DNA from: Euptelea pleiosperma | Taxonomy: Eukaryota; Streptophyta; Magnoliopsida; Ranunculales; Eupteleaceae | Direction of reading: 5' to 3' | NCBI GenBank assembly: GCA_035048495.1 | Contig: CM068552.1 | Location: forward strand, 11,633,501-11,697,500 | Length of the DNA: 64,000 bases | Shown: in pieces, positions 11,346 to 21,752 of the stretch | Position numbering within the stretch: the first letter of the stretch is position 1 | How the letters are laid out: each line of letters begins with the position of its first letter | Notes under the pieces: generated by a model | What the model was told of the DNA's origin: nothing | Database searches by the model: none | Seen by the model: the letters and a program-made list of their open reading frames with translations, nothing else | Program-made: the position numbers and the translations under genes

Positions 11346-12257
11346 CAAAGCAACAAATATCATTGTACGAAAACAAATAATATAATTTATATAAACTTGG
11401 GTCCTAAATAGGATTCATGCAAACAATATGGACTTGTGTACGTCCTACGTCGTGCTGAGACAGTGTCTCTGCCTTCTTTTCAACCAAGGTTGCAAGGCTG
11501 GTTAGGGATAACTCAGTGCGAGTTGAACCAAGTTGGTCGCGCCTTAATTGATCAAGGATGAATGCTTGCGTGTGAGTAGGTGCTCTTGGGTGTGTTGTGT
11601 TCAGTGTTGTGAATTGTCCCGAATCGAGTATACAACCAAGTGCTTCCTATATTTATAAAACAAATATCCATTCCTAAACAAGACCATTTATCTAACTATC
11701 CCCCATCTTAACACATTTGGTGTCCTTCATAGAGAGGAGAAGCTCTATAAAGAAGTCTACACCCATACAATTTGTCCCTAGATAGGCCTAAATCACTAGT
11801 TAAAATTATAGCAAACCAGAATCCAAACTTCAACTATTTTTCTACCAAAATTGATGGCAAGTTATTTATCAAAACAAAAAAAATTGATGGCAATTGTTCC
11901 AGTGGGCAGAACAAATCTCTAGGGCCTAAGTCATGCGCGGTAGAACGAACAAGGTAGCTTATGCTTTGTTATCCATGTTATTTGCTACGCTTTAGCATTG
12001 GCTTCTTAGCTGACATATTGAATGCTTACGGAGCTTGCTGCTTTGCAACCTAAGCGGTATAGCTAACTAAGCTTACTCATCAAGGGCCGAACTGTTGCTA
12101 GTTCTCGAGCGTCAGCCTTACAGCGGGCGGATAGCGAATTCTTGACAAAACAATTATGATTCAGCCCGGAAATTTTAATATAGTAAAAAATCTATTTAAC
12201 AACTATTCAAAACAATTTAGATGCAGTCCATGCAAACGACTCTCACGACCTTAGATA
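11346..12257. other. Non-coding interior of the MULE
   Basis: No coding match was recognised between the transposase start and the first MITE piece. The stretch is ordinary AT-rich sequence with short hairpins around 12000-12130. Confidence 0.5.
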
Positions 12258-12390
12258 TATCATTTTTTGGGCCTAATGTGTGTGGATGTTCAGCCCACCT
12301 ATTGGTGGATAAACACACTACAAAATCAGCTTGATTGATGATTTCTAACCATTGGATTTACTAAAAAAACACGCTTGAATCCAATGGGCC
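12258..12390. mobile_element. Half copy of MITE family A
   Basis: TTTTTTGGGCCTAATG, then GGATGTTCAGCCCACC, TTGGTGGATAAACACAC and AAAATCAGCTTGATTGATGA match the left arm of the copy at 5857-6151. The right arm is missing. It lies in the MULE interior. Confidence 0.7.
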
Positions 12391-12699
12391 TTTTCATGTA
12401 TAAATAAACATGAAGAAACATACAACAGAGCCAGATAAATAAAATGAAGAAACATACAAAGTGTAGAAAAATAAACTCTCAAGTCTAACAAACATTGAGT
12501 TGTAAAAAAAAGAAACTCTGATTTCACGTAGGTATACCTGAATAAACGTTTGATTGCGAGAGGGAAAACTCCATTACCTGTGGACAACCGACAACGACGG
12601 TGGCGATGAAATGGTTAGGCGATGACGATGGGGATGGTGACGCCGACTGCGATGCTAAAGTGGTTCGTTGAAGATGTAAAAAAAAAAGCAATGGAAATG

Positions 12700-12862
12700 G
12701 CTTTATGTTGGGTTTCAGAAATAGACAGCAGGAGAAACAAAAGTAGAGAGCAAAGTTCTGTTTCAGAAAGAATAACAAGAGAGAAGTTCTGTTTCAGAAA
12801 AGACACAAGAGAGAAAGGATTTCAGAAAGAGAAACATGAGAGAGAGAGAATAAAACTTCTGT
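12700..12862. repeat. Imperfect tandem repeat GTTCTGTTTCAGAAA / AGAGAGAA
   Basis: Units of about 30-35 bp containing TTCTGTTTCAGAAA and AAGAGAGAA are repeated about four times with loss of similarity toward the right end. Confidence 0.6.
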
Positions 12863-12894
12863 CAAAATGTTGTGACAGATCCTTCTGTAACAAC

Positions 12895-13125
12895 GCACAA
12901 TACGATCCATGTGGCACACTCTTAGTGGATGCCCATCGTATGGATATTTGCCCAGTCCCTCGGTGGACCTGTAAACCAAAAATCAGCCTGATTAGTGATT
13001 TTCATGGCTTGATTTTAACGGTAGGAATTTGAGCATTTTTGAGCGTTATTTGGGTGCAAAGATCCAAAGGTTGTAAATCACTAATCAAGTTGATTTTTGG
13101 TAGAAATCAGTTGTGGCTGGGTCAC
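12895..13125. mobile_element. Copy of MITE family A near the MULE right end
   Basis: Begins CAATACGATCCATGTGGCAC, then GGATATTTGCCCAGTCCCTC, GGTGGACCTGTAAACC and AAAAATCAGCCTGATTAGTG. The right arm is partial (TCACTAATCAAGTTGATTTT). Confidence 0.7.
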
Positions 13126-13129
13126 CCAT

Positions 13130-13460
13130 GCAATATTTGTGTTGTCGTCCATGTCAACACTATCAGCATCCAGTAAGAGTGTGCCACATGGTTTGTATGG
13201 ACAGAAGTGTTAGTCGATTGAAATGGCATGCATGTCAGAACACCTTTTTGAAAAGTTGAACCAAAAGCTTTTACAAAATGTCACATTTTTGTCTTGTTCT
13301 CTACTCGGCTCGGCTTGGAATCTGACAACAATATTGACTTGTGTTTCAATTTTATCGCCACGTCAGCAATTTCAGAAGCCCTAGATTTTTTGCATCCAAC
13401 TGTCCCTATCATACGTAAAAAAAGCATACGTATGAACTCATTAGTCATTGTATCCTGTCC
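13130..13460 (-). repeat. MULE right terminal inverted repeat
   Basis: Inverted partner of 9495-9830. Reading from the outer end inward it gives GGACAGGATACAATGACTAA and ends near GACATGGACGACAACAC. A (CATA)n tract lies just outside, at 13461-13500. Confidence 0.85.
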
Positions 13461-13907
13461 TATATACATACATAAATACATACATACATACATACATAGA
13501 GGATGTCCTCAGATTTACAAGGTAAGGAATTTCAAATTCAAAAAGCTACAACTAGGTTGGTTACAATATATGCATACATTCCATTTTGAGGGAATATCTT
13601 TGGAGATATTACTGCATGCGCCTGAATGCACGTTGGGGCCAACTTTGGTAAGTTACTCTATTCACGTTGGAGCCATTTGGTAATTTTCCTTAAGCATGTG
13701 GGTGACGTGAAAATATCTCCAAAGATATCTTTGGAGTTATTGCTACATGTGTTTGAATGCACATTGGAGCCAGCTTTGGTAAGTTGATATATTCACGTTG
13801 GAGCCGTCAAGTAAGTTTCCTTATGCATGTTGGAGACGTCTTTGGGAAGTAGTGCAGACGTGGCAGATTCCACGTTGGGATGTTCCTTAGGCGTGGATGC
13901 ATTATTA
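13461..13907 (-). mobile_element. Ty1-copia LTR (copia-1, 3' LTR, main part)
   Basis: Matches 16127-16533 over its length. Shared blocks are GAGGATGTCCTCAGAT, GGTTACAATATATG-x-ACA, ATATCTCCAAAGATATCTTT and GTTTCCTTATGCA-x-GTTGGAG. The remaining end of this LTR is at 9431-9494 beyond the MULE. A purine-rich tract (plus strand CCCCCCTCC, 13909-13917) adjoins it, as expected for the polypurine tract of a minus-strand element. Confidence 0.8.
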
Positions 13908-14300
13908 GCCCCCCTCCTCAAGTTGAGCATGGGGCCGATGTTCAATTTGGAACGATTGGACTCAAGAGCCAAGCGAGATAGGCTTTTGGTGAGAAGATCA
14001 GCAAGCTGGGCGGAACTAGGAACAAATCGAATGGTCAAAGCACCAATGGACACCTTTTCATGGATGAAATGATAGTCCAACTCAATGTGTTTGGAGTGTG
14101 CATGAAACACAGGATTGGTAGCCATGTGAAGGGCACTTTGGTTGTCACATAAGAGAGCTGGAGCAAACGTGAGGGGGAGATCAAGCTCAGGAAATAATAA
14201 GCCATGTGAGTTCAGTTGTTGCCCTAACGAGAGCTTGATATTCAGCCTCGGAGCTCGATCGAGCTACTGTGGATTGCTTCTTTGCACTCCACGAGATCAA
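13908..14300 (-). pseudogene. Ty1-copia RNase H C-terminal fragment (copia-1)
   Basis: On the minus strand: [20 protein letters not shown] near 14260, then NPVFHAHSKHIELDYHFIHE, IRFVPSSAQLADLLTKSLS and the typical end with a KLNIG-like tail. This is the last part of the copia polyprotein, next to the 3' LTR. At least one stop separates the two parts. Confidence 0.85.
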
Positions 14301-14320
14301 GTTGGAACTACAAAGAATTG

Positions 14321-14878
14321 CAACCAGTTAAGAATGAAGGAAAGGTGATGTTCATTTTCAAAGGATTAGGGGTTGACTATCAGATGTGTTCTATCTTTAT
14401 GCTCTCTCGATCACCCATTCCCCCTTTTGATGATGTTGGACATCTTATTAGGCAAGAACTTCTCTTTAGTTCTTTTTCGACACCGGGAAATTCTCTTCCC
14501 ACGGCAACCTTTAAAGCTCAAACCCAAAGAGGAGTAGGTCGTGGTGGCCGTTTTCATTGCCGTGGTAGAGGGCGGTACACTTAGAATAGTCAATATAAAC
14601 CTAACATTTCCAAGCCACCACGACCGTCCTCCACCACGGCCATGAAAACATCCACCACGACCTCCTCTTTGGGTTTGAGTTTGAAAGGCTGCCGTGGGAA
14701 GAGAATTTCCCGGTGCCGTAAAAGAATAAAAGAGAAGTTCTTGGCTAATAAGATGCGCAACAACATCATCAAAAGGGGAAATGGGTGGTCAAGAGAGCAT
14801 AGAGATAGAAAACATCTGCTATTCGATCCCTAATCCTTTGAAAATGAACATCACCTTTTCTTCATTCTTAACTGGTTG
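14321..14878. repeat. Inverted duplication of copia gag (~255-bp arms)
   Basis: The left arm (14321 to about 14580) is the inverted copy of the right arm (about 14620-14878), with a spacer of about 40 bp. Outer ends are CAACCAGTTAAGAATGAAGG and its complement CTTCATTCTTAACTGGTTG. Both arms encode the same gag segment, one on each strand, including a Gly/Arg-rich tail (for example GRGGRFHCRGRGRY on the plus strand). It would fold into a long hairpin. Confidence 0.85.
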
Positions 14879-15364
14879 CTCTATTGCCTCAAAGAGCATC
14901 ACAGATTTCTTTAGATCTCTTAAGAAAATCAGTGAGAGATGTACCATTCTTACAATCTGTAAGTTCTTGCTTGATTGTAGTTCTCTTGCTTTGGATCGGC
15001 TAGTGTAGATATTTTTGAGAGCCTCCCAAACTTTACTCGATTTGCGCAATCCAATGATTTGAGATATTATTTCTTCACTGAACGAGGTATAGAGTAAACT
15101 AAGGACCAGTTGATCTGTCGTTTTCCATTTTTCATAATCGGGATTGACCACTCCTTTTTCTTTATCAATGGTTGTAAGTGGTGGAGTCGGGTAGCTACCA
15201 TGAACGTAGCCAATAAGCTTTTGGCTCTTCAGTAGGGTTTCAATTTGATTTTTCCAGAGAAGATAATTGTTGGGATTGAGCTTCATAGAAAGCATGCTCA
15301 TCAATTGGTTAAAAGAGAGAGAGAAGTTGGTTGGAGAAGAAACAAGAGCCATTTGATTATCCAT
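14800..15364 (-). pseudogene. Ty1-copia gag N-terminal part (copia-1)
   Basis: The 181-codon open frame begins MDNQMALVSS. It contains LNPNNYLLWKNQIETLLKSQ, GYVHGSYPTPP and a middle with DQLVLSLLYTSFSEEII and KVWEALKNIYTSRSKARELQ. These are hallmarks of the copia gag (UBN2/retrotran_gag family) that assembles the particle. A frameshift at about 14819 ends it; coding continues in another frame into the inverted duplication. The start fits the distance from the LTR edge and degenerate primer-binding site (GCTCTAAAACCA, 15473-15484). Confidence 0.85.
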
Positions 15365-15569
15365 GAGAAGTGATTAGGAATTACTAAGCAAGAAGAAGGA
15401 AAAGTTGTAAGAGGGGAAGAGAGAAAACGTATCAGAGAGACTTTTGGGGATCAGTTGGGGTTTACCTTAATAGCTCTAAAACCATAACAATTTGTGAGAG
15501 AAAGAGTTGATTTTGTCGTTTTGATCTTGAATAGATCATGTAACCCGACTAATCTATATATATATAATA

Positions 15570-16079
15570 TGGGTTGGGCTCGGGGGACACCCATTTTTTA
15601 CCCCTATTTTTGACACCCATTTTGGCGCACCCACAATTGAAAGATGAATCAATGGCTGATTTTTGGTGAGGATGATCTCCGCACCATATAGATCATCCTC
15701 ACAAAAATTCAAATCATTCTGAAATTTCTAACCCCATCAAATGTGGTTTTCAAGTTACACGGTAAAAATTGACGGTCCATAATTCTTCAACTTCTAAACC
15801 AGTCTATGAATATCAGAATGATTTTGTGGGTCTTGTGGGTTTGGGTCATTGTTTTTGTGGGTTTTGCCATCTTTGCCTACTGTTGTTTTGTTTCTCGTGG
15901 GGCTTTCTCAGCCCTGCCTTTAATATATTCCATTTTATTGATCAAAAAAAATATATCAGAATGATTTGAATTTTTGTGAGGATGATCTCCTCACCATAGA
16001 GATCATCGTCACCAAAAATCAGCCATTGATTCATCTTCTATCTGGGTACGCCAAAATGGGTGTCCCCCGAGCCTGACCC

Positions 16080-16080
<1 letters not shown>
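15570..16080. mobile_element. Palindromic MITE, family C, with a nested LINE tail
   Basis: The left end TGGGTTGGGCTCGGGGGACA faces the right end TGTCCCCCGAGCCTGACCCA as an inverted repeat that continues inward through CCCATTTTGGCG, TGGCTGATTTTTGGTGAGGA and TGATCTCC-x-CACCATA. Removing the nested LINE tail (15825-15953 and one 14-bp duplicate) leaves about 368 bp. It lies in a TA-rich part of the copia LTR. Confidence 0.85.
15825..15953 (+). mobile_element. 5'-truncated LINE tail with 14-bp target-site duplication
   Basis: The 129-bp insert ends in a short poly(A) (AAAAAAAATA) and is flanked by identical 14-mers TATCAGAATGATTT (15811-15824 and 15954-15967). The body has the Gly/Phe/Cys coding typical of LINE 3' ends (TTTTGTGGGTTTTGCC, then GCCCTGCCTTTAATA). 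Confidence 0.85.
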
Positions 16081-16139
<59 letters not shown>

Positions 16140-16533
16140 CTCAGATCAAATTCAAAAAGCTACAGCTGGATTGGTTACAATATATGGACACATTCCATTT
16201 TGAGAGAATATCTCCAAAGATATCTTTCTAGATATTATTACATGTGCTTAAATGCACGTTGGGTCCAACTTTGGTAAGTTACTTTATTCACATTGGAGCC
16301 ATATGGTAAGTTTCCTTATGCATGTGGGAGACATGAAAATATCTCCAAAGATATCTTTGGAGATATTGCTACATGTGCTTGAATGCACATTGGAGCCAGC
16401 TTTGGTAAGTTGCTATATTCACGCTGGAGCCGTCTGGTAAGTTTCCTTATGCACGTTGGAGACGTCTTTGGAAAGTAGGACAGATGTAGTAGAGTCCACG
16501 TTGGCATGTTCCTTAGGCATGGATGCTTTATTA

Positions 16534-17211
16534 GGTAGGGAAAGGGGTACGGTTAGGGTTTTGGGATGGGAAAGGGTTTGATTTAAAAATAATAAGGGTG
16601 AACAGTAACTGTGAATAGTAAACGGAAAGAAAGTTACCTAGAATCAATACTCCGTGAACAATTACTCTGAATAGTAATTGTGAACAACACTCCGTGAACA
16701 ATGCCTCGTGAATAGTAAAGGGAAAGAAAGTTACCTAGAACCACTGTAAGGTTTTGGGTGAAGATGGTGTAGATTAGGTTTTAGGGTTTGGATGGGTAAG
16801 ATTATGATTTTAGGATTTAGGTTAATTTAGATCAAATAAAAATAAAGGAAGAAAGAAGAACAAGATGGAGAAGATAATGGAAGTGAAGAGAACAGAAAAT
16901 TACCTTGGATTCACACCAAGAAAACTTGGCTTCACACCAAATCTTTTCACAAGAGATTTGTCAAAAGCCGAGCTCTTCAATTTTTCATTCATCTTTAACC
17001 AAATTACAAAATGAGAGTTTTTAAACCTAAATCTAATTTGGACCATCCAAAATAACTAAAGACATCCAACGGCTGGAATAAAATACAACCCACTTAAGCA
17101 ATTGGGAAAAATTACAATGAGACCCAAAACTATTAAAATATTGCTAAGACACCTGAAACAATAATAAGATAAAAACTAACAACTAAAACCAACAATTAGG
17201 TCCTTATTGCA
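16534..17211 (-). mobile_element. Ty3-gypsy LTR, second part
   Basis: Continues the LTR interrupted at 9430. It has GTGAACAGTAACTGTGAATA repeats (16600-16720), AAAGTTACCTAGAA twice, CATCCAACGGCTGGAATAAA and ends near CCTTATTGCA (17211). TG at 8913 and CA at 17211 would make an LTR of about 1.2 kb. Confidence 0.55.
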
Positions 17212-17617
17212 GCCCATATGCATCTTTCCAATGTGGAGTTTTTAAGATGCTATGCATATAGGGTCTTCCACTCCCAATGTCACGGAGAACTCGAACTGAG
17301 GCTCACATCATCAAACCATAATGACACATGTACGGTTCCAGTTCTCTTGCTCCTCTAGTACACTCTAGGGTAGGATGATTTGATGTCCTCATCACACACT
17401 CTAACAATGTTAATGTTCAAAAAGTTGCCAAGTATAACCGAGTTTAGGCAAGTGAACTTGGCTTGCCAAAATGCCAACCCCAACTCCAAATCTTGGTTAG
17501 TACTAGTAAATTGGCAAAAATTACTCAATGATCTCTCTACTCATTTATCATTGATCATTGCCAGAATGCCAACCCCAACTCCAGATCCTTTTTTATCTTA
17601 ACAAGAAACATTTTCCA
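17212..17617. other. Intergenic, nothing recognised
   Basis: Ordinary non-coding sequence. A direct repeat of a GCCAACCCCAACTCCA-containing stretch occurs at about 17473 and 17567. Confidence 0.5.
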
Positions 17618-17634
17618 CAAGAGTAGAGAGATTT

Positions 17635-18112
17635 TTTTTTTTTGATAAGTGTAATATTATAGAAGGGGAAAACAAGGGGTACAAGATAGCTTGAGAGGTC
17701 GAGATGATCATCTCAAAGCAAAAACCAAAGACAAAGAGAAAGCAAAAAAGAAAACAAAGCTGATAGCCAGTCTAAGCGATGTCTCTCTGACAGATAGAGT
17801 CCCATCGGAAGACAAAATCCTCAAACATTAAGCCCCGACACTCGAGGAACACTTTTGACCATAAAAACAATAATCCCTTGATGTGAATGATGATATTTGC
17901 CACCGTTTCTTCCTTCCCTTCAAAGGTCCTAAGGTTGCGCTCCTTCCATAAGCCCAACAAATAGCAAAGGGAGCAAGCGCCATAGAATGCGACCTCTAGT
18001 GGACAAAGCTGATGTGATCCAACTGGGAATGAGATGCACCAATGATCTCGGAAAAATCCAGGCCATCCCAAACTCCGCTAGAAAAGATGTCCATACTGCT
18101 CTCGTTAGCTCG
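17635..18112 (-). mobile_element. 5'-truncated LINE with 17-bp target-site duplication
   Basis: The minus strand ends in a poly(A) tract (poly-T on the plus strand at 17632-17643). It carries a LINE C-terminal frame (18071-17772) with LWKERNLRTFEGKEE and a following I-x-x-x-x-x-LLFLW stretch. Flanks CAAGAGTAGAGAGATTT (17618-17634) and CAAGAGTAGCGAGATTT (18113-18129) differ at one base. This marks a typical LINE insertion. Confidence 0.85.
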
Positions 18113-18129
18113 CAAGAGTAGCGAGATTT

Positions 18130-20445
18130 AAGCTACAATTATATTATAACATGGCTTGGCATATGAGAAGAATTGTTTGTTTAGACTCTAGGATTGAAGT
18201 CCAGGCTCCAGTTTTATTACAATTTGGCGACTTATTGAGTTACCAAAGAAAATGATAGACTTGTTGTTACAGACTTTTCCTAGTTTATGTATCAGTAAAC
18301 AGTAAACAATAAATCACTAAAATAGAGAACATAAGAGAACAATTGCCATGTAACTACTAAATGAGAAAAAACCAGTAAATAGAAGAGTACCCGAATAGCA
18401 GAAAACTCCATCAGTAGAATCAAAACTAGAATAGAAACAGTAAACCGGTCAGTTGAACTTATCTGTTTAAAATGAGGCTGAGGCACATGTTGTACGCGTT
18501 GTTCTAAAGCAGATTTCGCCGTTGCACTTTATGAGTGTTGCTGACAGTTGATCGATGACTGCTCTTAGGATTCAACATCCAATTGTAGGTAGGCAACACT
18601 TCAAACCTCTAGTAATCCGAACTAACTGGGGATAGTACCCTCAAATAAAAATAAAAATCTCTTGTAAACACAAAATATAATTTTGTATGTCTATAGGTTG
18701 CAGAGATTCAGAGACACACCACGACAGAAGGAGAAAGAATAGCAGAGATGACCAGAGAATTTGTAATTTCGTTAATGGTGTGTTGAGCCTCGTCTCTTAT
18801 TTTCTAAGAGCAGTTGTTTGGGCTCTTTTTGGGCCTTAGTAAAGAGCCCAAACAGTAACAAAATTAATTGCCTTCAATATGCATAACTGTTATAGAAAAT
18901 CAAACATTTTAGACGTGCATAAAAGACACATGTTATGTGCGAAAAAACGAACAGTCCCATTTAAAAAAAAAAACGTTTGGGCTTTGATAGCCCAAAGCCC
19001 AAGTCCAAAGACCAAGGACCACGGACCACGGCCCGGCTTGGCTCGTTGCGTGCGCGCGTGTTTAAAATATTTGGTTTTGTATGGTTGTGCCCATGGGGCA
19101 CAAAATTGGGATGCCGAAGGACCTTTTGGTTCCAAATCTCTCATATATATAGGTAGATACCAGAATCCTCACAAGCAATGCGGAATTAAAGATTTGAAGA
19201 GAACAAAAGCCAACGAAGATTACCCTCCAAATTTTTTTAATTCAAAAACATTAAAGTTTGGCTCCATTTTAGGAAGATTTGAATCTCAAAAAGGTTTTGG
19301 GTTCAAAACCCCTTAACTACAGAGTTCTACCTTTTTAGTTTAAGTAACTAGGTCTTTGAGGTCTTGGATTCAAAACCCATTAGCCTGAAGACCACAACAG
19401 ATTTAAATAAAACTCATAGCTTTAATTTTCACAAGACTGTGGCCTGAGTACTAAGTTATGAAAATAGTTGGTGATTTACTTATCTTCATAACAGTGTGAA
19501 TTTCTTATCAGTTGCTTGTGTAGGTGTTCGAATAGAAAATAAAAGATTGAGTCAAGTTTTTTCGAATGCGTAAACAATGTGGTGGACCATTTAATAACAA
19601 GTCATAGTGTTGATAGTCTTAAGTATGCCAAGGATACGACGTTGGTACTGGTTTTCAGTTAACGAAAGGTTGAAACATCGAATATGTGGGTCCAATTGGG
19701 ATACTGCATCCATCTTCATTTTTCGGGTTTGATATAATTAATAATCCATCGGTCTTGTGAATTTTTCCTTTTCTGCTCCCAGTTTGTTCTGTTCCATTTT
19801 TTTGAGTTTGGACTCCTTCAAGATGTTTGCTTCTTAATGGATCTTGTTATGTTCTCACTGGTAAGTTTGTACGGACTAATGCATGCAGGAACACTGATAC
19901 AAGACAGGTAGGGCGAACTGAGTATGAAATTTGTTTTTCCAGATGCTCTGCAAATATCATAAACACAACCTAAATGTACAAACTTGTAAGGCTATATTAG
20001 GACGCTACTACAATTTAGCTTGATCACTTGTGCCATTTTACATTGTATCAATTAAATCGTAAATTTTATACTAAGTGGATACTGATGAAAAACTGAGAAA
20101 AGCTGTTGCAGATTTGCTCCTTTGCAGGTGCCTGAAATTATTGAAACTTGCTGCCCACATAGATGATGTGTTGGTCCATGAGCATGATTTTGGTTGAATT
20201 TCCTTTTTTTTTTTTTTTTTTTAAATTACGGTTCTACTTTCAAATTTGTGGTTGTTGAAGTCTTGAATTTAATTTATAAAGATTTCTACGGTTGATCTTA
20301 TAGTGGTGTTCAACATCGTGTATTTTCTTTGAATTGTGATATTTATGGTCTGTTTGGCTCGCCAATTAGGCTAACCATAATTTATAAAAGAACTCTATAA
20401 GGATTTTCTTTTTTGTGCTAAAATGGTGATCCAAGTAGGCTAAGC
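18130..20445. other. Intergenic, no supported gene
   Basis: No conserved protein was recognised. A 145-codon plus-strand frame at 18879-19316 overlaps GC-rich CCAAAGCCCAAGTCC / GGACCACGG repeats and has no family features; I regard it as chance. The 18780-18860 stretch can form a GGGCTCTTT/AAAGAGCCC hairpin. AT-rich spacer precedes the Myb-like exon. Confidence 0.5.
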
Positions 20446-20925
20446 ATGTTCGAGCTTCTAGCATCTGTAGTTGATGACCCTCCTAGTGATTCATTGCAGG
20501 AGATACGGGTGGACAGGGATACTAATGAACCTCTAACTGTGCCACAGCCAGTAGTGCAAGATGATGACTCTGTACATTCACCTGAAGACTCAGATATCAA
20601 TAGAGAATCTAATAAGCGGCGATTGACATCACCTAGTTCGTGTCATAGCAAGCAAAAGATAACCGATGTTAGTGAATTATCCAAAGTTTTGCTGGAGTTA
20701 TTAGAATTGCAAAGATTTAGGGCAATGTTGTCAAGATCTATTGATGACCCATATACTCTCAACAAGTGCATCAATGCATTAGAGGCAATGGAAGGCATTA
20801 CTGAGAAGGAGATATTTCGTGCAATAAAATTATTTGAGAAACCCCATGCAAGAGAGGCGTTTATGTCCCTTAAATCACATCGCCGATTGAATTGGTTAAG
20901 GGACGAACTTTGCTCAATACCATAG
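20446..20925 (+). pseudogene. Myb/SANT-like protein, C-terminal exon only
   Basis: The open frame of 159 codons encodes an acidic linker (DDDSVHSPEDSDINRES), a basic spot (NKRR), then a helical C-terminus with LEAMEGITEKEIFRAIKLFE and AFMSLKSHRRLNWLRDEL. This resembles the C-terminal region of the plant Myb/SANT-like (Harbinger-associated, L10-interacting MYB) proteins, in which a helix and an FLSL-x-x-x-x-RLxWL-like end follow the linker. No Myb/SANT domain was found upstream. The in-frame codons just before the ATG include a stop, so either this is the last exon after an intron or a remnant of a Harbinger-type accessory gene. Codon use is intact and without stops. The assignment rests on the C-terminal pattern only. 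Confidence 0.45.
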
Positions 20926-21570
20926 GATTCTCATGTGTTTTGACAAGTATGATCATTAATTGAATTTTGTTCTCTTTTATGCTTGAACTATATACTCTCT
21001 CTGTGAAACTTTTTCTTTTGTAATGGGAGATGAGATTTGACACAATTAATGAATTCAAATCATAAAAATGTTTCTTAAAAAGGCACAATAAACGATGTTG
21101 CCAATTGCTGTGGATGGAAAGTGTTGATACAGAAAATGTTTTATCGCAGAAATCATTTCTAGAAAACATATTCAGGGCAACCATCCAGAGCCCAAATGTT
21201 TAAAACCTTGTGAGTATAATGTGTTGTGATATTGTCATAGCATCTCATTGTCACATTTGACTGACACCCACATATATGTATGCCTTCCAGTTGATCACAA
21301 AGCAATGATGTCACTAAAAACGTATTGATGGTTTGCACGTCTGACATGCGATTTGATTAACATGTGCTAACAAAAGCTAGGGGAAACTTGAATGTACTTG
21401 GTTTAATTCCTTCTTTTTAATGAAATCATAAAAACTGTTATCTTTAATAACATTTTGTTAGGAAAATGTGTTATTTTATTGAAATGGAAGCTACTCAATC
21501 AGTTCCCAAAATAAACGAGGTTTTTTTTTTTTTTTTGTTAATTGGGTCAAGTAATTGGCAGTGATGAGAA

Positions 21571-21650
21571 GTGCTAATCTTGCCACCTTACCTAGCAGGG
21601 TAGGGGTAGGCCGGCCATAGGTTACAATCCTGCAATATTATGTTTTTGAT
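21571..21650 (+). other. Weak tRNA-like SINE remnant
   Basis: CTTGCCACCTTACCTAGCAG followed by GGTTACAATCC resembles a degenerate pol III box pair. No duplication or tail was seen. Confidence 0.2.
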
Positions 21651-21752
21651 GTGGGATATTAATATACAATGGGTTTTTTTGGCACCATATCGAGGAGTTA
21701 GACTATATTGCTAGTAATTGACAGCCAAGAATCAAAGAAGAGTTGTTTAATC

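Larger units (their letters stand above)
9495..13460 (-). mobile_element. MULE (FAR1-type) with ~335-bp terminal inverted repeats
   Basis: The ends are inverted copies: GGACGGGAAACAATGACTAA at 9495 and its counterpart GGACAGGATACAATGACTAA read inward from 13460. Similarity runs for about 335 bp on each side (to about 9830 and from about 13130). Flanking 9-mers are TATATATAT and TATATACAT, consistent with the 9-bp duplication of Mutator elements, although both lie in an AT microsatellite. Inside is a minus-strand FAR1-like transposase with stops. The element is inserted in an LTR of the copia-1 element. Family-A MITE pieces lie in its right half. Confidence 0.8.
9431..16533 (-). mobile_element. 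Deleted Ty1-copia element (copia-1) with nested insertions
   Basis: A minus-strand element with LTRs at 9431-9494 plus 13461-13907 (split by a MULE) and at 15485-16533 (split by a MITE). Both LTRs start TAACAATTTGTGAGAG and end GGATGC-x-TTATTA on the plus strand. The internal region holds gag (15364-14800), an inverted gag duplication (14321-14878) and the end of RNase H (about 14300-13908). Protease, integrase and most of the reverse transcriptase are gone. Flanks GTTAG and GGTAG match at 4 of 5 bases and may be the target-site duplication. It lies inside a Ty3-gypsy LTR. Confidence 0.8.
15485..16533 (-). mobile_element. Ty1-copia LTR (copia-1, 5' LTR) split by a MITE
   Basis: LTR sequence occupies 15485-15569 and 16081-16533. 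The intervening 511 bp are a palindromic MITE. LTR ends on the plus strand are TAACAA and TTATTA, so the ends are TA...TA, not TG...CA. A (TA)n(GA)n tract follows the MITE (16081-16132). Confidence 0.8.

Noticed and set aside
18879..19316. 145-codon plus-strand frame
   Set aside because: Overlaps GC-rich word repeats with an opposing open frame on the other strand and shows no domain pattern.
21571..21650. tRNA gene
   Set aside because: Box-like motifs are degenerate and no cloverleaf could be drawn; listed only as a weak SINE remnant.
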